Shown: positions 20,700 to 32,282, counted from the first letter of the stretch. The stretch: 64,000 nucleotides of DNA from Tretioscincus oriximinensis (GCA_022410635.1 JAJVDF010000656.1:203630-267629); one strand, 5' to 3'. The notes: generated by a model from the sequence alone, not told the origin. Made by a program: numbers and translations.

Positions 20700-23040
20700 G
20701 ATGGAAAGTCAGTCTCAAAAAGAAGTCAAAAAGGAGGACAGCGAGANGTCGTCAAGCCCCCCCTTGCCCCCCTTTACAGACACAGTTCTGCAGGGAATTT
20801 CCTCAGCTCTCACAAGCATTGAATCCAGATTGGCACGCTTGGAGATGCAATCTTTCACAGATGTGTGACGGGCACAGCCCACCGCAGAGGCTTCGGGATA
20901 TCATTCTGTTTCATCTTTGGAGAGCTGGATTGAAACCGCCCATGAATCAGTCATGGAAAGGAGGCATCGGGATACCTTCAACCTCCCACCTCTCCACTCA
21001 ACCCGACACCATCACATTTCAAAGCCTGCATGGTCCGCCCTTCCCCCCTCCGACTTGCAGCTGACTAATCAATGGCTCCCATCGGATTCCCTTTCAGCGC
21101 AAGGAGCAGTTCCCAAAAGGTACGAATTAAGGGGGGGGACTCCAGCACCCGAGGAAGGGGAGGATGCTGGGCCCAGTTTCCTACCTCCAGCCCCTAATTC
21201 ACCGCAACCAACTCCAGCTACCGCTGCTCAGCCAATAGCCCTTCCAGTGCTCCCTCCTGCACCCCCAGCTCTACAGCCTCCTTTGCAACCACCACTCCCC
21301 AATGGTCCTACTGCTCACCATGTTCTGGCAGCTGCTGTAGAGCCACCTGCTTTTTCTGGGAACCCCTCCGAACTCCNTGAATTCGTCCTGAAATTGTCAT
21401 TGTACATGAGATCCCGACCTGAGCAGTTCCAGTCTGAATAGGTAAAGGTGGCCTACGCTATCTGGCTCAGCGATTTCGTGGGCGATGTCATATTCTCTTT
21501 CTATCAACCAAAACCCCTCCCTGCGCATGTTNCTTGGGGCCATGGTTCGGCACTTCCGCGACGCAGCATGGGAAGAAATGGCCTTCCAGAAGCTTGCAGN
21601 TATTCAACAAGGGTCAGATACNGTCGCTAAATAGGCCTCTGATTTTTTAGCTTTGGCTTCCGATGTTACCCAACTGAACGATTTTGGCCTGGCTATGCAT
21701 TTTCATCAAGGTCTCTCTACTGAGATTCGGCATTTAGCTGTCCATCATGACCCTCCTCAAACGCTGAATGCCTGGATTGAACTTGCATCAAAGCTGGAGG
21801 CTCGGCTCACGTCCTTGCGCTATCAGCAATTACAGCCACCCGCTCCAGCCCCCACTCCGATTCCCTCCAGATGCCCAAAGCTCACTGATGCAGAAAAGCA
21901 ACGTTGTAGGGATAATATTTTGTGCCTTTATTGTCTGGATGCTAACCACATCCTCTCCNTCTGCCCTCTCCGGCGTCCTGCTCCAGACCCCTCCAATCCA
22001 ACCCAGACCCGTGCATTGCAGCGTCCTCCTCTGCATCCTCCTCCTCCCTGCCCGGCTGCTCCTCCGTCCAGGACCCGACCATCCCCCTCCTCCTCTTCCA
22101 TGGTGCTTTTTCCTTCTTGGCCGACCTCCTTTGCTACTGCCACAACCCAGGCTCAAGGTCCAAGTACATCGCCGGTGCAGGGAAACGGGGAAGTCCAGCT
22201 GTGAGGTCCGACAGCAAGGCGCCTTCTTCACATCTGCTTTTGGATCTCTGGATTACCCTGCCTGATTCTTCTGAGATTTGTGTTCAGGCCCTGGTTGAAT
22301 CTGGTGCATGTAACAGTTTGATCGACTCTAGCATTGTGGCCAAATTCTGTATCACCACGGTCCCACTCCAAGAGCCTCTGAGCTTCTTTGCCTTTGATGG
22401 CTCTCAGACCTCACCTCCGGTGTCGTTGAAGACTATTCCTCTGCAATCACGCATTTCAGGCCACCTGGAACAACTCCAATACTACGTTGCTGAGTTGACC
22501 TTCTTCCCTGTCATCTTGGCTGGCGATTTGCTATCCGCACACGATCCTACCATTCTATGGAGCAAGAAACAGATTGTCTTTGACTCCCACCGCTGCCAAT
22601 TCCACAGGTCCGATGGACCTCTTTCGGCGCTCGCTGTTGCTGCCCCTTTCTCCATCCCGCCTTCTCAGCGACTCTGCGTCTCCCAGTTCTCCAGTTCTGC
22701 TGTTTCCATCCCTCCGGAATACAACGATTTCCAGGATGTCTTCAGCGATTCCGATTGTGACCAGCTGCCACCTCATCGCCCATATGATTGCAGCATCACC
22801 CTTATGCGGGTCAACCCCTGCCATCCTCTAAGGTGTACCCCATGTCGCCCGTGGAGTTGGAACTCTTGAGGGACTTCCTCTCTTTGAACCTTTCCCGGGT
22901 TTCATCGAACCCAGTATTTCCCCGCTTGGCTCCAGTGTTTTCTTCGTGGACAAAAAAGACGGCGGGGCCAAACGTCTTGTATGCGATTATCGCATTTTGA
23001 ATTCCGCTACTTCATTTCACTCAAGTCTGTACCCTCCGCC
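20700..23040 (+). pseudogene. Gypsy gag-pol remnant (gag, zinc knuckle, protease, start of RT)
   Basis: ATG at 20700 opens gag with a short coiled-coil-like IESRLARLE segment. After a proline-rich stretch comes FSGNPSELxEFVLKLSLYMR (about 21352-21412), the gag core of sushi/RTL-type elements. A CCHC knuckle (CLYCLDANHILSxC) lies near 21923-21964. In the protease the usual DSG reads Glu-Ser-Gly (GAA at 22297-22299), so the catalytic Asp is lost. FQDVFSDSDCDQLPPHRPYD (near 22730-22790) precedes RT, and DKKDGGAKRLVCDYR (near 22948-22992) is the first RT block. Stops and frameshifts lie near 20865, 21440, 22200 and 22830, and the frame ends at the deletion. Confidence 0.8.
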
Positions 23041-23050
23041 CCACACCTGG

Positions 23051-23070
23051 CTAATTCTAGAAGCCTACCA
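23051..23070 (+). repeat. Residual tip of the 3' LTR
   Basis: CTAATTCTAGAAGCCTACCA matches the last bases of the 5' LTR (TTAATTCTAGAAGCCTAACA) with two differences. It abuts the right AATAAT duplication, which proves that integration was complete before the deletion. Confidence 0.85.
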
Positions 23071-23262
23071 AATAATATCAACATTATTGTCATTCACTAA
23101 GCATTCCAACTCCCCTATTTTTGCTTGGAGGCTTCTGGCATTTGCATACAGGCATTTATATGTCCTTCTCTGGTACATGCTTGGCCCCATATATTTGTGA
23201 GAAACCACAGTTTGCTCCTTACAACTTTTTAATTGAATACTACAACTGTGTTCCCCCTCCAA
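23071..23262 (-). pseudogene. CR1 endonuclease N-terminal part
   Basis: The minus strand reads CLYANARSLQAKIGELECLV then NVDII and stops at the Gypsy insertion. NARSL..K..EL is the start of the LINE apurinic-type endonuclease. The next residues (GITETWW) are found at 20390, beyond the insertion. Confidence 0.8.
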
Positions 23263-23399
23263 TACTATATTATCTGCATAATTCTGTTTTTCAGCAATTG
23301 CATTTACATTTAAGCTGCCCAGCTCCTGTCGGCTTTCCCCCAGATATCAGTTTAAAAGCTGCCCTGCAACCTTTTTAATATTAAGCGCCAGCAGTCTGG

Positions 23400-23830
23400 T
23401 TCCATCTTGATTCAAGTGCAACCCATCTCTTTCGTACAGGTATGGCCTGTCGCCAAAATGTCCCCCTGTTCCTGACAAATCTAAGTCCTTCCTTACGACA
23501 CCACAGCCTCATCCAGAAGATTGAAGCTCCTAATCTCTGCCTGTCTAGCTGGTCCTGCGCATGGAACAGATAGCATTTCAGAAAATGCTACCTTGGAGGT
23601 CCTGGATTTCAATCTTCTATCTAGAAACCTAAATTTGGCCTCCAGGACTCCCCGCTTGGCTTTCCCAATGTCATTGGTACCAACATGTACCACAACACCT
23701 GGCTCCATCCCAGCACTATATAACAGCCTATCTAGATGTAGCGTGATGTCCTGAACCTTAGCACCTGGCAAGCAAATTAAGATGTGGTGAGCAGGCCCAT
23801 CACACACACTTCTCTCTATTTGCCTAAAAT
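23400..23830 (-). pseudogene. SGNH-hydrolase-like domain upstream of the CR1 endonuclease
   Basis: The minus strand frame at 23493-23807 contains VVVHVGTNDIGKA (GTND at 23670-23681), which fits SGNH block III (GxND). After a frameshift DGLHLNQDGTRLLA (DGLHL at 23413-23427) fits block V (DxxH). Esterase-like domains are known in CR1/L3-type LINE proteins. Block I (GDS) is not seen, because the element seems truncated at its 5' side near 23830. Frames are broken. Confidence 0.65.
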
Positions 23831-26800
23831 GATTTATTCTGGATCTTCAACTACATAATTGCAGTTTTCTGCCTAATATTCTCCAGATGGAGGGGACAAC
23901 AAATAAGGCACACAATTCTTCCAAAAGTAGAAGACAAGTGTACTTAGCAGATGGAGCCGTGCAACATTTATATGCAAATAATGTAGCTGAATGGAATGGT
24001 GGTCTTTTGTTAATAGTGGGAGAAGGCCTCATTTACACATAGCCTTTTTCTGTACCAGATACTGTTCTAAGGAGGTTGCTGTTCTCATGCCATTTCAACC
24101 TTCCAGGACCTCTACTGGACTTGAATGGCATGTGGACAGCAGACATCTTAGACCACTTTCTGGAACAGAAAAAAGCCAAATGCAAATAAGGCTAATGTGG
24201 CAGAACTAAATCAACCTTAGCCTAGCTGATGAGGCTGTGTTCATTCTTATGAAAAGATAAAGCAGCTGAATAGAATGGTTGCATTTGGTTGGTAGTTGAG
24301 GCGAATAGAAAATTTAGTGCAATTGAGCAGTTCCATACTTGTTATGTTGGTATCAATAGGGTGTCTAAGGACTTCCCTTCTGAATGCTGGTGAAGTTTAC
24401 AGAAAACAACTTGCCTTCCCTTTTTTTCTATCTGCACAAAAAGAGGTATAGACCCTTACCTGATTTACTAGAAGACTTATTTTTATGGCCTGCTAGCATA
24501 CTAGGGAATGTCTCTGTGATGAACATTCCTTTGTACTTTGGTGTGCCACAGGAACTCATTTTGATGGTAAAACAAGGTGCACAGACACAATTGGACTCCT
24601 AGGAACACTTCATCCTGACTTTCACAGTATTTGTAGTCCTCCTACCTATGCCTGTTTTAAAGCTGTAGTGTTGAGAATAAACCTTTCTGGGAGGGCAACC
24701 TTGTTTTGCAGGAAATANCCTGTCCCATCATATTCTGGTACAGGACCCTGTCTCAGAATAACAAAAGTAATTCAGAAAAGGTCCTAGTCTAGCATTACTA
24801 CATAAAAAGGATAGTTCTTTACAACCTTTATGACCATAGAAGAAAAGTATTTTCATTAAGTACAGCGTATAATTCCTGCTGCAACTGTCTCTGTGTAACT
24901 TTTTCACACCCATTAAAGGTACAAAGTTCTATCCTAGTTTCTTCTTATCTTTCCCTGATAATACTGTCCTGCTTTTTGTGACAGATGAACTTCATGTTTG
25001 GATTCATCTCCTCCCCAGTCTCCCTCCCACCTAGTATATAAAATATTAAATATAAAAGTTCGATTGATGCAATTATTGCAGGACACATACAATGTCAGTC
25101 TTAGTCAATGTGGAGCTCAACTGAAGATTTGTTGGCAAGGTTCTTCAAATTAAGCCAGGCCAGTTCAGAGTGCGGAGTTACTTCCATCTGCTTTTCAAAG
25201 TGGTATGAACGCAGCAAATTCACACTCTCAGACAATTGCAGTTAGACTGGAGAACATGTGATCAAATTCCTTTTTCCATTAAGTATAAACAAGGGTAGAA
25301 GCACCCATGGAGGCAAAAACATTTTCTGAGCGATGAAAAACAAACTGCTAAAAGTCTTGTTTATCTCACCAACTTAGTTTCTTAAGCAGTAGAATTATCA
25401 AGTTCTTAAGTAGACCTGAATGTGTCTTGATACCCAGAGTTCAGAGTTATAACCATTATTAATCGGCAGCATGGCAAGAAAGAGGTGTTAAAATTTCATT
25501 TTCCCACTCATTTCTTTCCTAGCAGGGGAACGGTTATTATTGAATTTTCAGGAGAGAAGGACGGATCAGTTCACTCAAGTAAACTACATAATTTGTGAAT
25601 ATTCCCAAACTAACATACCCATGTATACACCCTTAACAATCATGCTATTTCCAATAAATCTAATAGTAGTACTAGAGCTACAGTATTTTCTTTTCATAAT
25701 GACAATATTTTTAAAAGATGGAAATTTGTTGAGAAAAAGGTTTGTTTGTCACCCTACTTCTCAACTATAGAAGGTTTTTCTCTTTATTTATGGGCACATA
25801 AAGTTATACACCCATTAAAAATGGGAAATGTTATTTAATCCTTTTCATCTAAGTCCCTGCAAACTCACTTCCCTGCTGCTGCTTCATAAAAGAAACCAAA
25901 CCATCACCGAAAGGAGACCATCTGGGTGACTGATTGATTGAATTATTCCTACCCACCCTGGAGTTTACTTTTCAATGTAAATGTATGATTTTTGGTTTGG
26001 TATTCTGTGTAGTAATTTATTTGTATTTTATTTCATAATCTGCACTTTATTTGGCAATTGCTTGTAGACTATCTTGATCATACCATAGACATGTTAGCAT
26101 GTTTTACTGGTTCCATAGTCTGACATATTTGCTGTTTCCACGACAATTTAAAAGACGGTCCAGAATTAATAGAATTCTAGATCCTCTTTTAACCTGGATT
26201 ACTTACAATTTTCCTTCAGAGCAGTCTGTCTCCTTTTACCTATTTTGTTTTTGTTCCTCCCAAACACTGGTATCACTCTTTGCTTGGCATTCTATTTTCC
26301 CCTTTATCTTCCAAGAAACCCCTTGGCTTATTCCGACTCTCAACTTCTCATTGGTTATTAAAGCCATGTGTGTTTCTAAAATGTCAAGGGTTTTACCCTG
26401 GATCCTTTGCCAGAATTCCCTTTGGATGTTTGGTTATTAACCCACTTTCAGCTCATCCAGTGATCCTGGTGGATACTAACAAATAAACACATNAATAAAA
26501 TGAATCAACAATGAAATGCCTCCTATTTGAAAATTTGAGACCCACTAGAAAACACTGAAGAGAAATCTTTAATGTTGGCTGCATTCCTTTTCTGTTTGTT
26601 ACAAATGGAATATGGCGTGGCCATGTGTTCATCTGACAGCAATATAGGGGTAGCAGTTGATCTCCCCTAAAAAGTGAAAACAAGTACTAAAAAATACATT
26701 TTATTCAGCACTGGTTTCACTGGAAGCACAGCCAAAACCACTCATACAGTCATCTTGTTTCAGAGCAGGTGATGTTTAGAAGATGGAAAGGGACAGGGCA

Positions 26801-26879
26801 AAGGTGCAAGCCACCTTTGAAAACATTTGGGAAATTCTTGAAGGCACACCCCTTTGACCTGAACTTTGGTTGATAAACA
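23831..26879. other. No recognised gene or repeat
   Basis: Moderately AT-rich sequence with only short chance frames, none showing known motifs. Confidence 0.4.
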
Positions 26880-27002
26880 TCTCTCCCCTCTCTACTTTCT
26901 GGTACTGTATATGATAGTTCTGTTTTTGTTGTGAACCACCTTGAGATCTTCGAGTATAGGGCAGTATAGAAATGCAAATAAATAAATAAATAAATAAATA
27001 AA
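26880..27002 (+). repeat. L2-like LINE/SINE 3' end with (AATA) tail
   Basis: TGTTGTGAACCACCTTGAGAT, CGAGTATAGGGCAGTATAGA and seven AATA-type units end the element. Confidence 0.55.
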
Positions 27003-27171
27003 CTGCCTCCTACCAATGATCAGAAGAGGGAGGTCCTCAAAGGGGTAGCAGTTTCCACACTCTGCCCTAACCTCCAATCAGACATTAGTTGTCAAATCCT
27101 GCCGTTTTTGTATGGAAAGGCAGCCAGTCCTTCAGGGTTGTGAGGCACATCAGTGCCAAGGAAGATCTCAG

Positions 27172-27275
27172 CAATTCCTGCTGCTGTTCGCTTTTGTCAG
27201 CAGTTTAATTTTTCTGCTGCTGCTCCCTTGCAGGAAATTGAAACTGCTGTTATATGCTAGCAGCAGGGATGGCCT
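27172..27275. repeat. Fold-back element, copy 1
   Basis: CAGCAGTTTAATTTTTC (27199-27215) pairs with GGAAATTGAAACTGCTG (27233-27249). Outer CTGCTGCTG and CAGCAG segments extend the stem. A related hairpin lies at 29170-29260, and both are followed by GATC..TTGG..TTTGCTAG-like sequence. Confidence 0.5.
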
Positions 27276-27367
27276 GATCCTTGGGGATGCCACCGTGTTT
27301 GCTAGCAGTCAGAAGACCCCCAAGGATCATTTGCATGAATTTCCTGTTCTTCAGCCTTGTCATGAAG

Positions 27368-27853
27368 ATAAGAACATAAGAGGAGTCCTGCTGAATCAGT
27401 CCATCTAGTCCAATCTTCTGTCTCACACATAAGCCCACCAATTGCACTTGGGCAGTCTGAACAGAAGAATGCAAAATCTTCAACTGTTCTCGATGCGCTG
27501 TAAATGGTACTACAGGAATCTTGACTGTTACTCAATCCTTGATCAAGAGATATATCATAGTAGCTATTAATACCCTTGGTGTCCATGAACTCATCTAATC
27601 CTCTCTTAAATCTGTCTAGGTTGCTAGCTACCACCATCTCTTCTGGAACCAAATTCCAAAGGCTGATGACCCTCTGGGTGAAAAAAATGCTCTCCCTTGT
27701 CTGTCCTCACTCTTCTGCCCATCACTCTCAAGGAATGCCCCCTGGTCCTAGTGTTATGTGATAGAGAAAACATTTTTCTCTATTCACCTCTCAAATGCTG
27801 TCTTTCAAAGCTGAAGAGGCACAGACGTTGCAGTCAGATTTTATAAGGGATGA
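27368..27853 (-). mobile_element. CR1 3' fragment, older copy
   Basis: It starts at the AGAACATAAG end and covers 3' UTR and the C-terminal domain (MVPEEMVVASNLDRFKRGLDEFMDTKG on the minus strand, in two runs). It lacks the segment between FSLS..N and the FSLE block, by an internal deletion near 27787. It is more diverged than the 31.5-kb and 35.7-kb copies. Confidence 0.75.
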
Positions 27854-28984
27854 GAGCAGCAGGGCGGGGGAGCCTAGCCTACTGCTTAGATCTCACAGGC
27901 AGCAAGGATCTTTAAATTGTGGGATTTAAACAGCCTCACCATTTTAATGGGAGGGAGAAAAAATATCCTCCTTTTCTCCCCTATCTTTTACAGCCGCTGT
28001 GTTGGGGCTAAAATGAGACAGGAAGTTTTTGTTTGTTTGTTTGTTTGTTTTTCAGTAGGAACCCAGCCTAACATTGTGGTATTTAAGGCAACTAGATAAT
28101 GTCTAAGATATTGGTATTTAGTCAGGATAGACGCAAAGTGTAATACAGGATTCCTTTCTCTGTGCTTCAGAAGTGGTGTGTGTGGGAAATATTTCCAAGG
28201 CACAAAAGGGAAGGGTCTTGTCTATAGAAATATCTAGGACGAGATAAAAACCAGAAAGCTGTAATTTATAACTCTCCCCCAACACACACTTGTTTTTAAC
28301 AGCTTTTCTTTTATTCGAAGGCTAATCATTTGCACAGCCAGAAGAATGGATGAGAGGTTTTTAGAAGAGAAATCAGGAGCTCATTGCTTATATTTCTTCT
28401 CTAAAATTGAATGGGAATCCCTCCATTGATCAGTGGAAGAAGCTCTAGTGATTCTAGCAGTTAGCTAGCTCAGAGAGTGTCAGGACTTCATGCTATATGA
28501 CAGTAGGGCTATTACCACCACCATTAAGCACTGAATACTGAGCAAGTGCTGGAAAAATCTATAGTGCCATCAAGATAATCTCCCCTGTCTTATCTGGGAT
28601 AACAGAATAGAATGTGCTAATTCACAGTCTATTGACCATTTACACCCTTTCTTTTTATAGACTTGATTTCTGAAAGGTATGAGGAGTAAAAGACTCACTT
28701 ACATAAGGAACTTTACACACCCTTTAAACATGGAAACATGTTCAATGAAATATGGAAGAACAGAGAAAGAAACAAAGTTCCAGAATGAATACACAAAATT
28801 CAAAGCGGAACATTTGTTTGTGGTCCCATCTTGACTAGGAGGAAAAAAATCATTTGGGAAAAAGCAAAAGTTACTTTGCCATTCTCTTTTCGCCTCAGCT
28901 CCATTTTTGTTGCCAGACAGGGCAGGGAAGAAGTGGAAACCAAGCTGAGCCCTGGCCAAGTGAGCACAGGCAGTGCAGCTTTAA

Positions 28985-29036
28985 AATGTGAGCACGTGCA
29001 TGCATGCATGCATGCGCGCACACACATGCACTCACC
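28985..29036. repeat. Simple repeat (GCAT)n/(CA)n
   Basis: GTGCATGCATGCATGCATGC runs into GCGCACACACATGCAC. It is low complexity and the frames across it are not genes. Confidence 0.7.
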
Positions 29037-29149
29037 ATTCTGGTTTTGCACAAGTTTTCACTTGTATAAAACCAGGATGAGTTATTCTTGTAGGTCTTCT
29101 GGCTGTAACAAAGCCAGAAGTACACCCAAGGGTAGGGCCCACAGAATTG

Positions 29150-29260
29150 GGGGAGATCTCTGCAGATATCCTGCAATTTCTGCTTATAGCAGTTTAATTT
29201 TCCTGTACTGGAACAGCAGCAGGGAAGTTAAACTGATGACAAAAGCCAACAGCAATGACA
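29150..29260. repeat. Fold-back element, copy 2
   Basis: AGTTTAATTTTCCTG (29190-29204) pairs with CAGGGAAGTTAAACT (29220-29234). The context GAGATCTCTGCAGATATCCTGC resembles that of copy 1 (GAAGATCTCAGCAATTCCTGC). Confidence 0.45.
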
Positions 29261-30799
29261 GAAGATGTTGAGAAATATCCCATTCATGAACATTTCTTGG
29301 GACCTGATCTTTGGTGTTGCTTCTGACTTTGCTAGGAACCAGAAACCCAAGGACTGACCATCAATCAGACAGCTGGAGCATAGCAAGACAAACAGTAGCA
29401 AATACAGAGTTAATGGGAATTCCANTATTCTGCACTTACTAGAGTTTTCTGAGCAAACTTCACTTTGAGCCCATGTTGCTGTGTGATCAACAGATAGCCA
29501 CCATGCTTTCCATTTGAATAAATTAAAAATGGGTGTGGCTGGTGTTTTGTGACATAGTTTTCACAGTTTCTCCCCTAATTGGCACATGGTCCATGTTAGT
29601 TTGCTAAGCTGCTTTCTTAAAAGGGGCAATATACAAAAATAAGACATACAGTACAAATGTAAAACAGCATCTTACTTACAAACACTGTTCATGAGTATTC
29701 TGGTGAATGTTGCTCATTTTAAGCAGTTTTGTAACAAGGCAAAGTAACTTCAAACCCTGCACTCCTTGAACTAGCATAAAATGTGATTATTCATAGAAAA
29801 CTTGTTTGCATATTTTTATAAATATTTCAGAAGGTGCACATAAATGGCTACATTGATTAGAAAACTGGATCCAAAAATATCTAAGCAGCAAAAAAGAATG
29901 AGGGAACTTCAGCAAGCTAAATCACATATTGATGTAGAAATGGTTTCAAATTGAAATCTAGATGGTTAACAGGAGAAGCAAACATGAGTGGCCACAGGAC
30001 AGCTTCTTCATGGTCCATTGGACTGGGCTAGGTAGGGATGACATTAACAATTATTTTATTCATCTGCCATATATATGTTGTATATGCCATGGATATTGTT
30101 GAACTGGCTGAAACAGGACCAGGAGACTGTTCTTGGTCTAGCAGTCAATCAATATGAGTTTAGATTTTCTATTCTAATAATAGGAAATTTGACAATTGAA
30201 TTAAGATTCTATTAACCTTTTTAAAATGATTAATAAATATTTTGAGAACTATGAGCTCAGTTTGCATGGGCACCTTGAAGCACTTTGCTAAATGTCTTCC
30301 TTCAGTTTGATGAGAAACGAACGCCACTCACTGAATACTGATATAGCACACCTGAATGTTTGCTTCTGATACCTGAATGCATAGGCAATATCAGTGTTTT
30401 NTTAAATCCCCTCTGCACTTCCTTTTCTTTTTTCATCTTGCTGTAAAACAGATATGCCTAATAGTAGAACAGTTTCACTGAATCAAATGAGAGATGAATG
30501 GGATGGTTGAATTACACTTACACCAGATGCATTTGATAACTGAACTCTTGAATAGGGATCATTAACATCTAATAATAGGAAACATCATCAATATGTCTTA
30601 TTAAAAATCCAATTACTTTTTGCAGTAACTTGCCAGAATGAGTTTAACTCAATGATTCAATACTCTATAGTGCCTACTTCAGATTTAGGGTTATTGGAGA
30701 AATATCTCTGAACAAGATATTATAATGAATTAGATATCATTTGAGACTCTGGATATGTGACTGAATACAATGTACAATAACATGATAACTGCACATTTC
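29261..30799. other. No recognised gene
   Basis: AT-rich sequence without ORFs above chance or named repeats. Confidence 0.4.
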
Positions 30800-30819
30800 T
30801 CAGATTTTCAGTTTCAGTT

Positions 30820-31120
30820 TTGCACAATACAAATGGGCCAGTTGTTATGCTGCAACATTCACTTCACCTGGAATGGATAGGGCAGCCGGGAATACGTTGG
30901 GCAGAACTGTGTCCTGTAACCATTGAAGCAATTTGTCCCCTAGGAGTACCTGATGCGCTCATTTTGCAGCTGGGTGAGAATGACCCCCGGNTTCTAGATG
31001 AGCAGAGCTTGCTTATATGATTTTGCACNATCTTGAATCTTTACTGCATTTATTCTCTAAGCTTAAATTGTTTTGGTCCACTTTATTAACTCGCCTTAAG
31101 TGGGGAGGAGCACATAACAT
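30820..31120 (+). pseudogene. SGNH-hydrolase N-terminal/block III remnant of Ngaro-like element
   Basis: The frame reads LEWIGQPGIRWAELCPV, then GVPDALILQLGENDP (GEND at 30973-30984). In another frame LTRLKWGGAHN lies near 31090-31120. GxND is SGNH block III with the oxyanion Asn. This is the part of the domain that the first Ngaro element has lost. It stops at 31018 and is not functional. Confidence 0.5.
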
Positions 31121-31483
31121 CTCGGCTGGCCTTATGGGATAGTTTTAACTGGTGGACAGATTTCCCTTAACTATCCCAAAAATTTTGGGATAGTTATCCC
31201 AAAAAANCCCTCTAAAGGGGTTCAGCGTTACATGGCTTGCCTAAGGCACGGAATGAAGCCAATCATGATCCTGAATTGGGGAGGGGGTGCTTCAATATAG
31301 GCTGCCGTCTTGATCCTCATTTGGTCCGCCTCAAACATTGGACTGGCNGAGCTCACTGAGGTGCCAACTGGTGACTGCCTTAAGCAAGGGCTGGGCAGAG
31401 TTGGGCATGTGAGCAAGTTGGGTGTTACCAGTCTGGTGCTGGGTNGGGCACGCGGGAAGCGAGCAGCGGATGTGGCCATTCCA

Positions 31484-32170
31484 AATCTGTGGTGAGGCCA
31501 CATTTGGAATACTGTGTTCAATTCTGGTCACCACATCTCAAGAGGGATATTTTGGAACTGGAGAAGGTGCAGAAAAGGGCAACAAAAATNATCAAGGGTC
31601 TGGAGCACCTCCCTTATGAAGCAAGGCTGCAACGTCTGGGCCTCTTCAGCCTTGAAAGGAGACGTTTGAGGGGTGATCTGATTGAAGTGTACANAATCAT
31701 GCATGGGATCGACAGAGTGAATAGAGAAAAAATGTTTTCTCTATCACACAACACAAGGACCAGAGGGCACTCCTTAAAACTGTTGGGTAGAAAAGTGAGA
31801 ACAGACAAAGGAAAGTATTTTTTCACCCAGAGGGTCATCGGCCTGTGGAATTTACTTCCTGAAGAGGTAGTGGTAGCTAACAGCTTGGATAGTTTCAAGA
31901 CAGGACTAGACAGGTTTATGGACACTAAGGGTATAAATGGATACTAAGATAGTTGTCTGGATGTAGCCTCCGGGATGGAGCAACAGGCAGGACTCTTGAA
32001 ATACCATTTGCAGGGAGTCACGAACAGGAGCATATTTTGCTTTCCTCTGTTCGGACTGCCCAGGTGCATCTGGTGGGCCTCTGTGTGACACAGAATGCTG
32101 GACTCGATGGGCTGTGGCCTGATCCAGTATGGCTCTTCTTATGTTCTTATGTTCTTATGTTCTTATGTTC
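31484..32170 (+). mobile_element. CR1 3' fragment, 5' truncated, with 8-bp tail repeats
   Basis: It begins in AAATCTGTGGTGAGGCCACA and carries a nearly open C-terminal frame at 31489-31947: [36 protein letters not shown], then KGKYFFTQRVIGLWNLLPEE. The 3' UTR ends TATGGCTCTTCTTATG followed by three further GTTCTTAT units. The 5' truncation and short tandem tail are typical of CR1. This copy looks younger than the others. Confidence 0.85.
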
Positions 32171-32282
32171 AAAGGGTGAATGGCGTTAGTCCCTGGAGCG
32201 CCCCAATGCGGGGCTGTGCGGGACTGTCAGCCAGATGCGCTTCCTTACACACTCCTACCTCATACTATGGCCTTTTATAGTT

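Larger units (their letters stand above)
20400..23070 (+). mobile_element. Sushi-type Ty3/Gypsy LTR retrotransposon with large 3' deletion
   Basis: It has a 279-bp 5' LTR (20400-20678), gag, a protease and the beginning of the reverse transcriptase, and then only the last 20 bp of the 3' LTR. The rest of RT, RNase H, integrase, the polypurine tract and nearly all of the 3' LTR were removed by one deletion with a junction near 23050. It sits inside the CR1 endonuclease, in opposite orientation, and is younger than that CR1. Confidence 0.85.
17637..23830 (-). mobile_element. CR1-clade LINE, split by a Gypsy insertion
   Basis: The 3' end (minus strand: TGATCCAGTATGGCTCTTCT, TATGTTCTTA) is at 17637. 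Coding remnants follow up to 20399, resume at 23071 and reach an SGNH-like segment near 23800. Without the 2.67-kb insertion and its duplication the element is about 3.5 kb, with endonuclease, reverse transcriptase and C-terminal domain in CR1 order. All frames are broken. The RT active site FADD is lost by a small deletion near 18640-18665. Confidence 0.85.

Noticed and set aside
21768..22265. 165-codon frame parallel to Gypsy gag
   Set aside because: It is an alternative reading of the proline-rich gag region; the zinc knuckle and gag core lie in the other frame.
23493..23807. Esterase-like minus-strand frame as a host gene
   Set aside because: It lies directly upstream of the CR1 endonuclease in the same orientation and fits the element's own SGNH domain.
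28800..29271. Frames of 83-146 codons across a simple repeat
   Set aside because: They span (GCAT)n/(CA)n and a fold-back element, with no domain or conserved motif.
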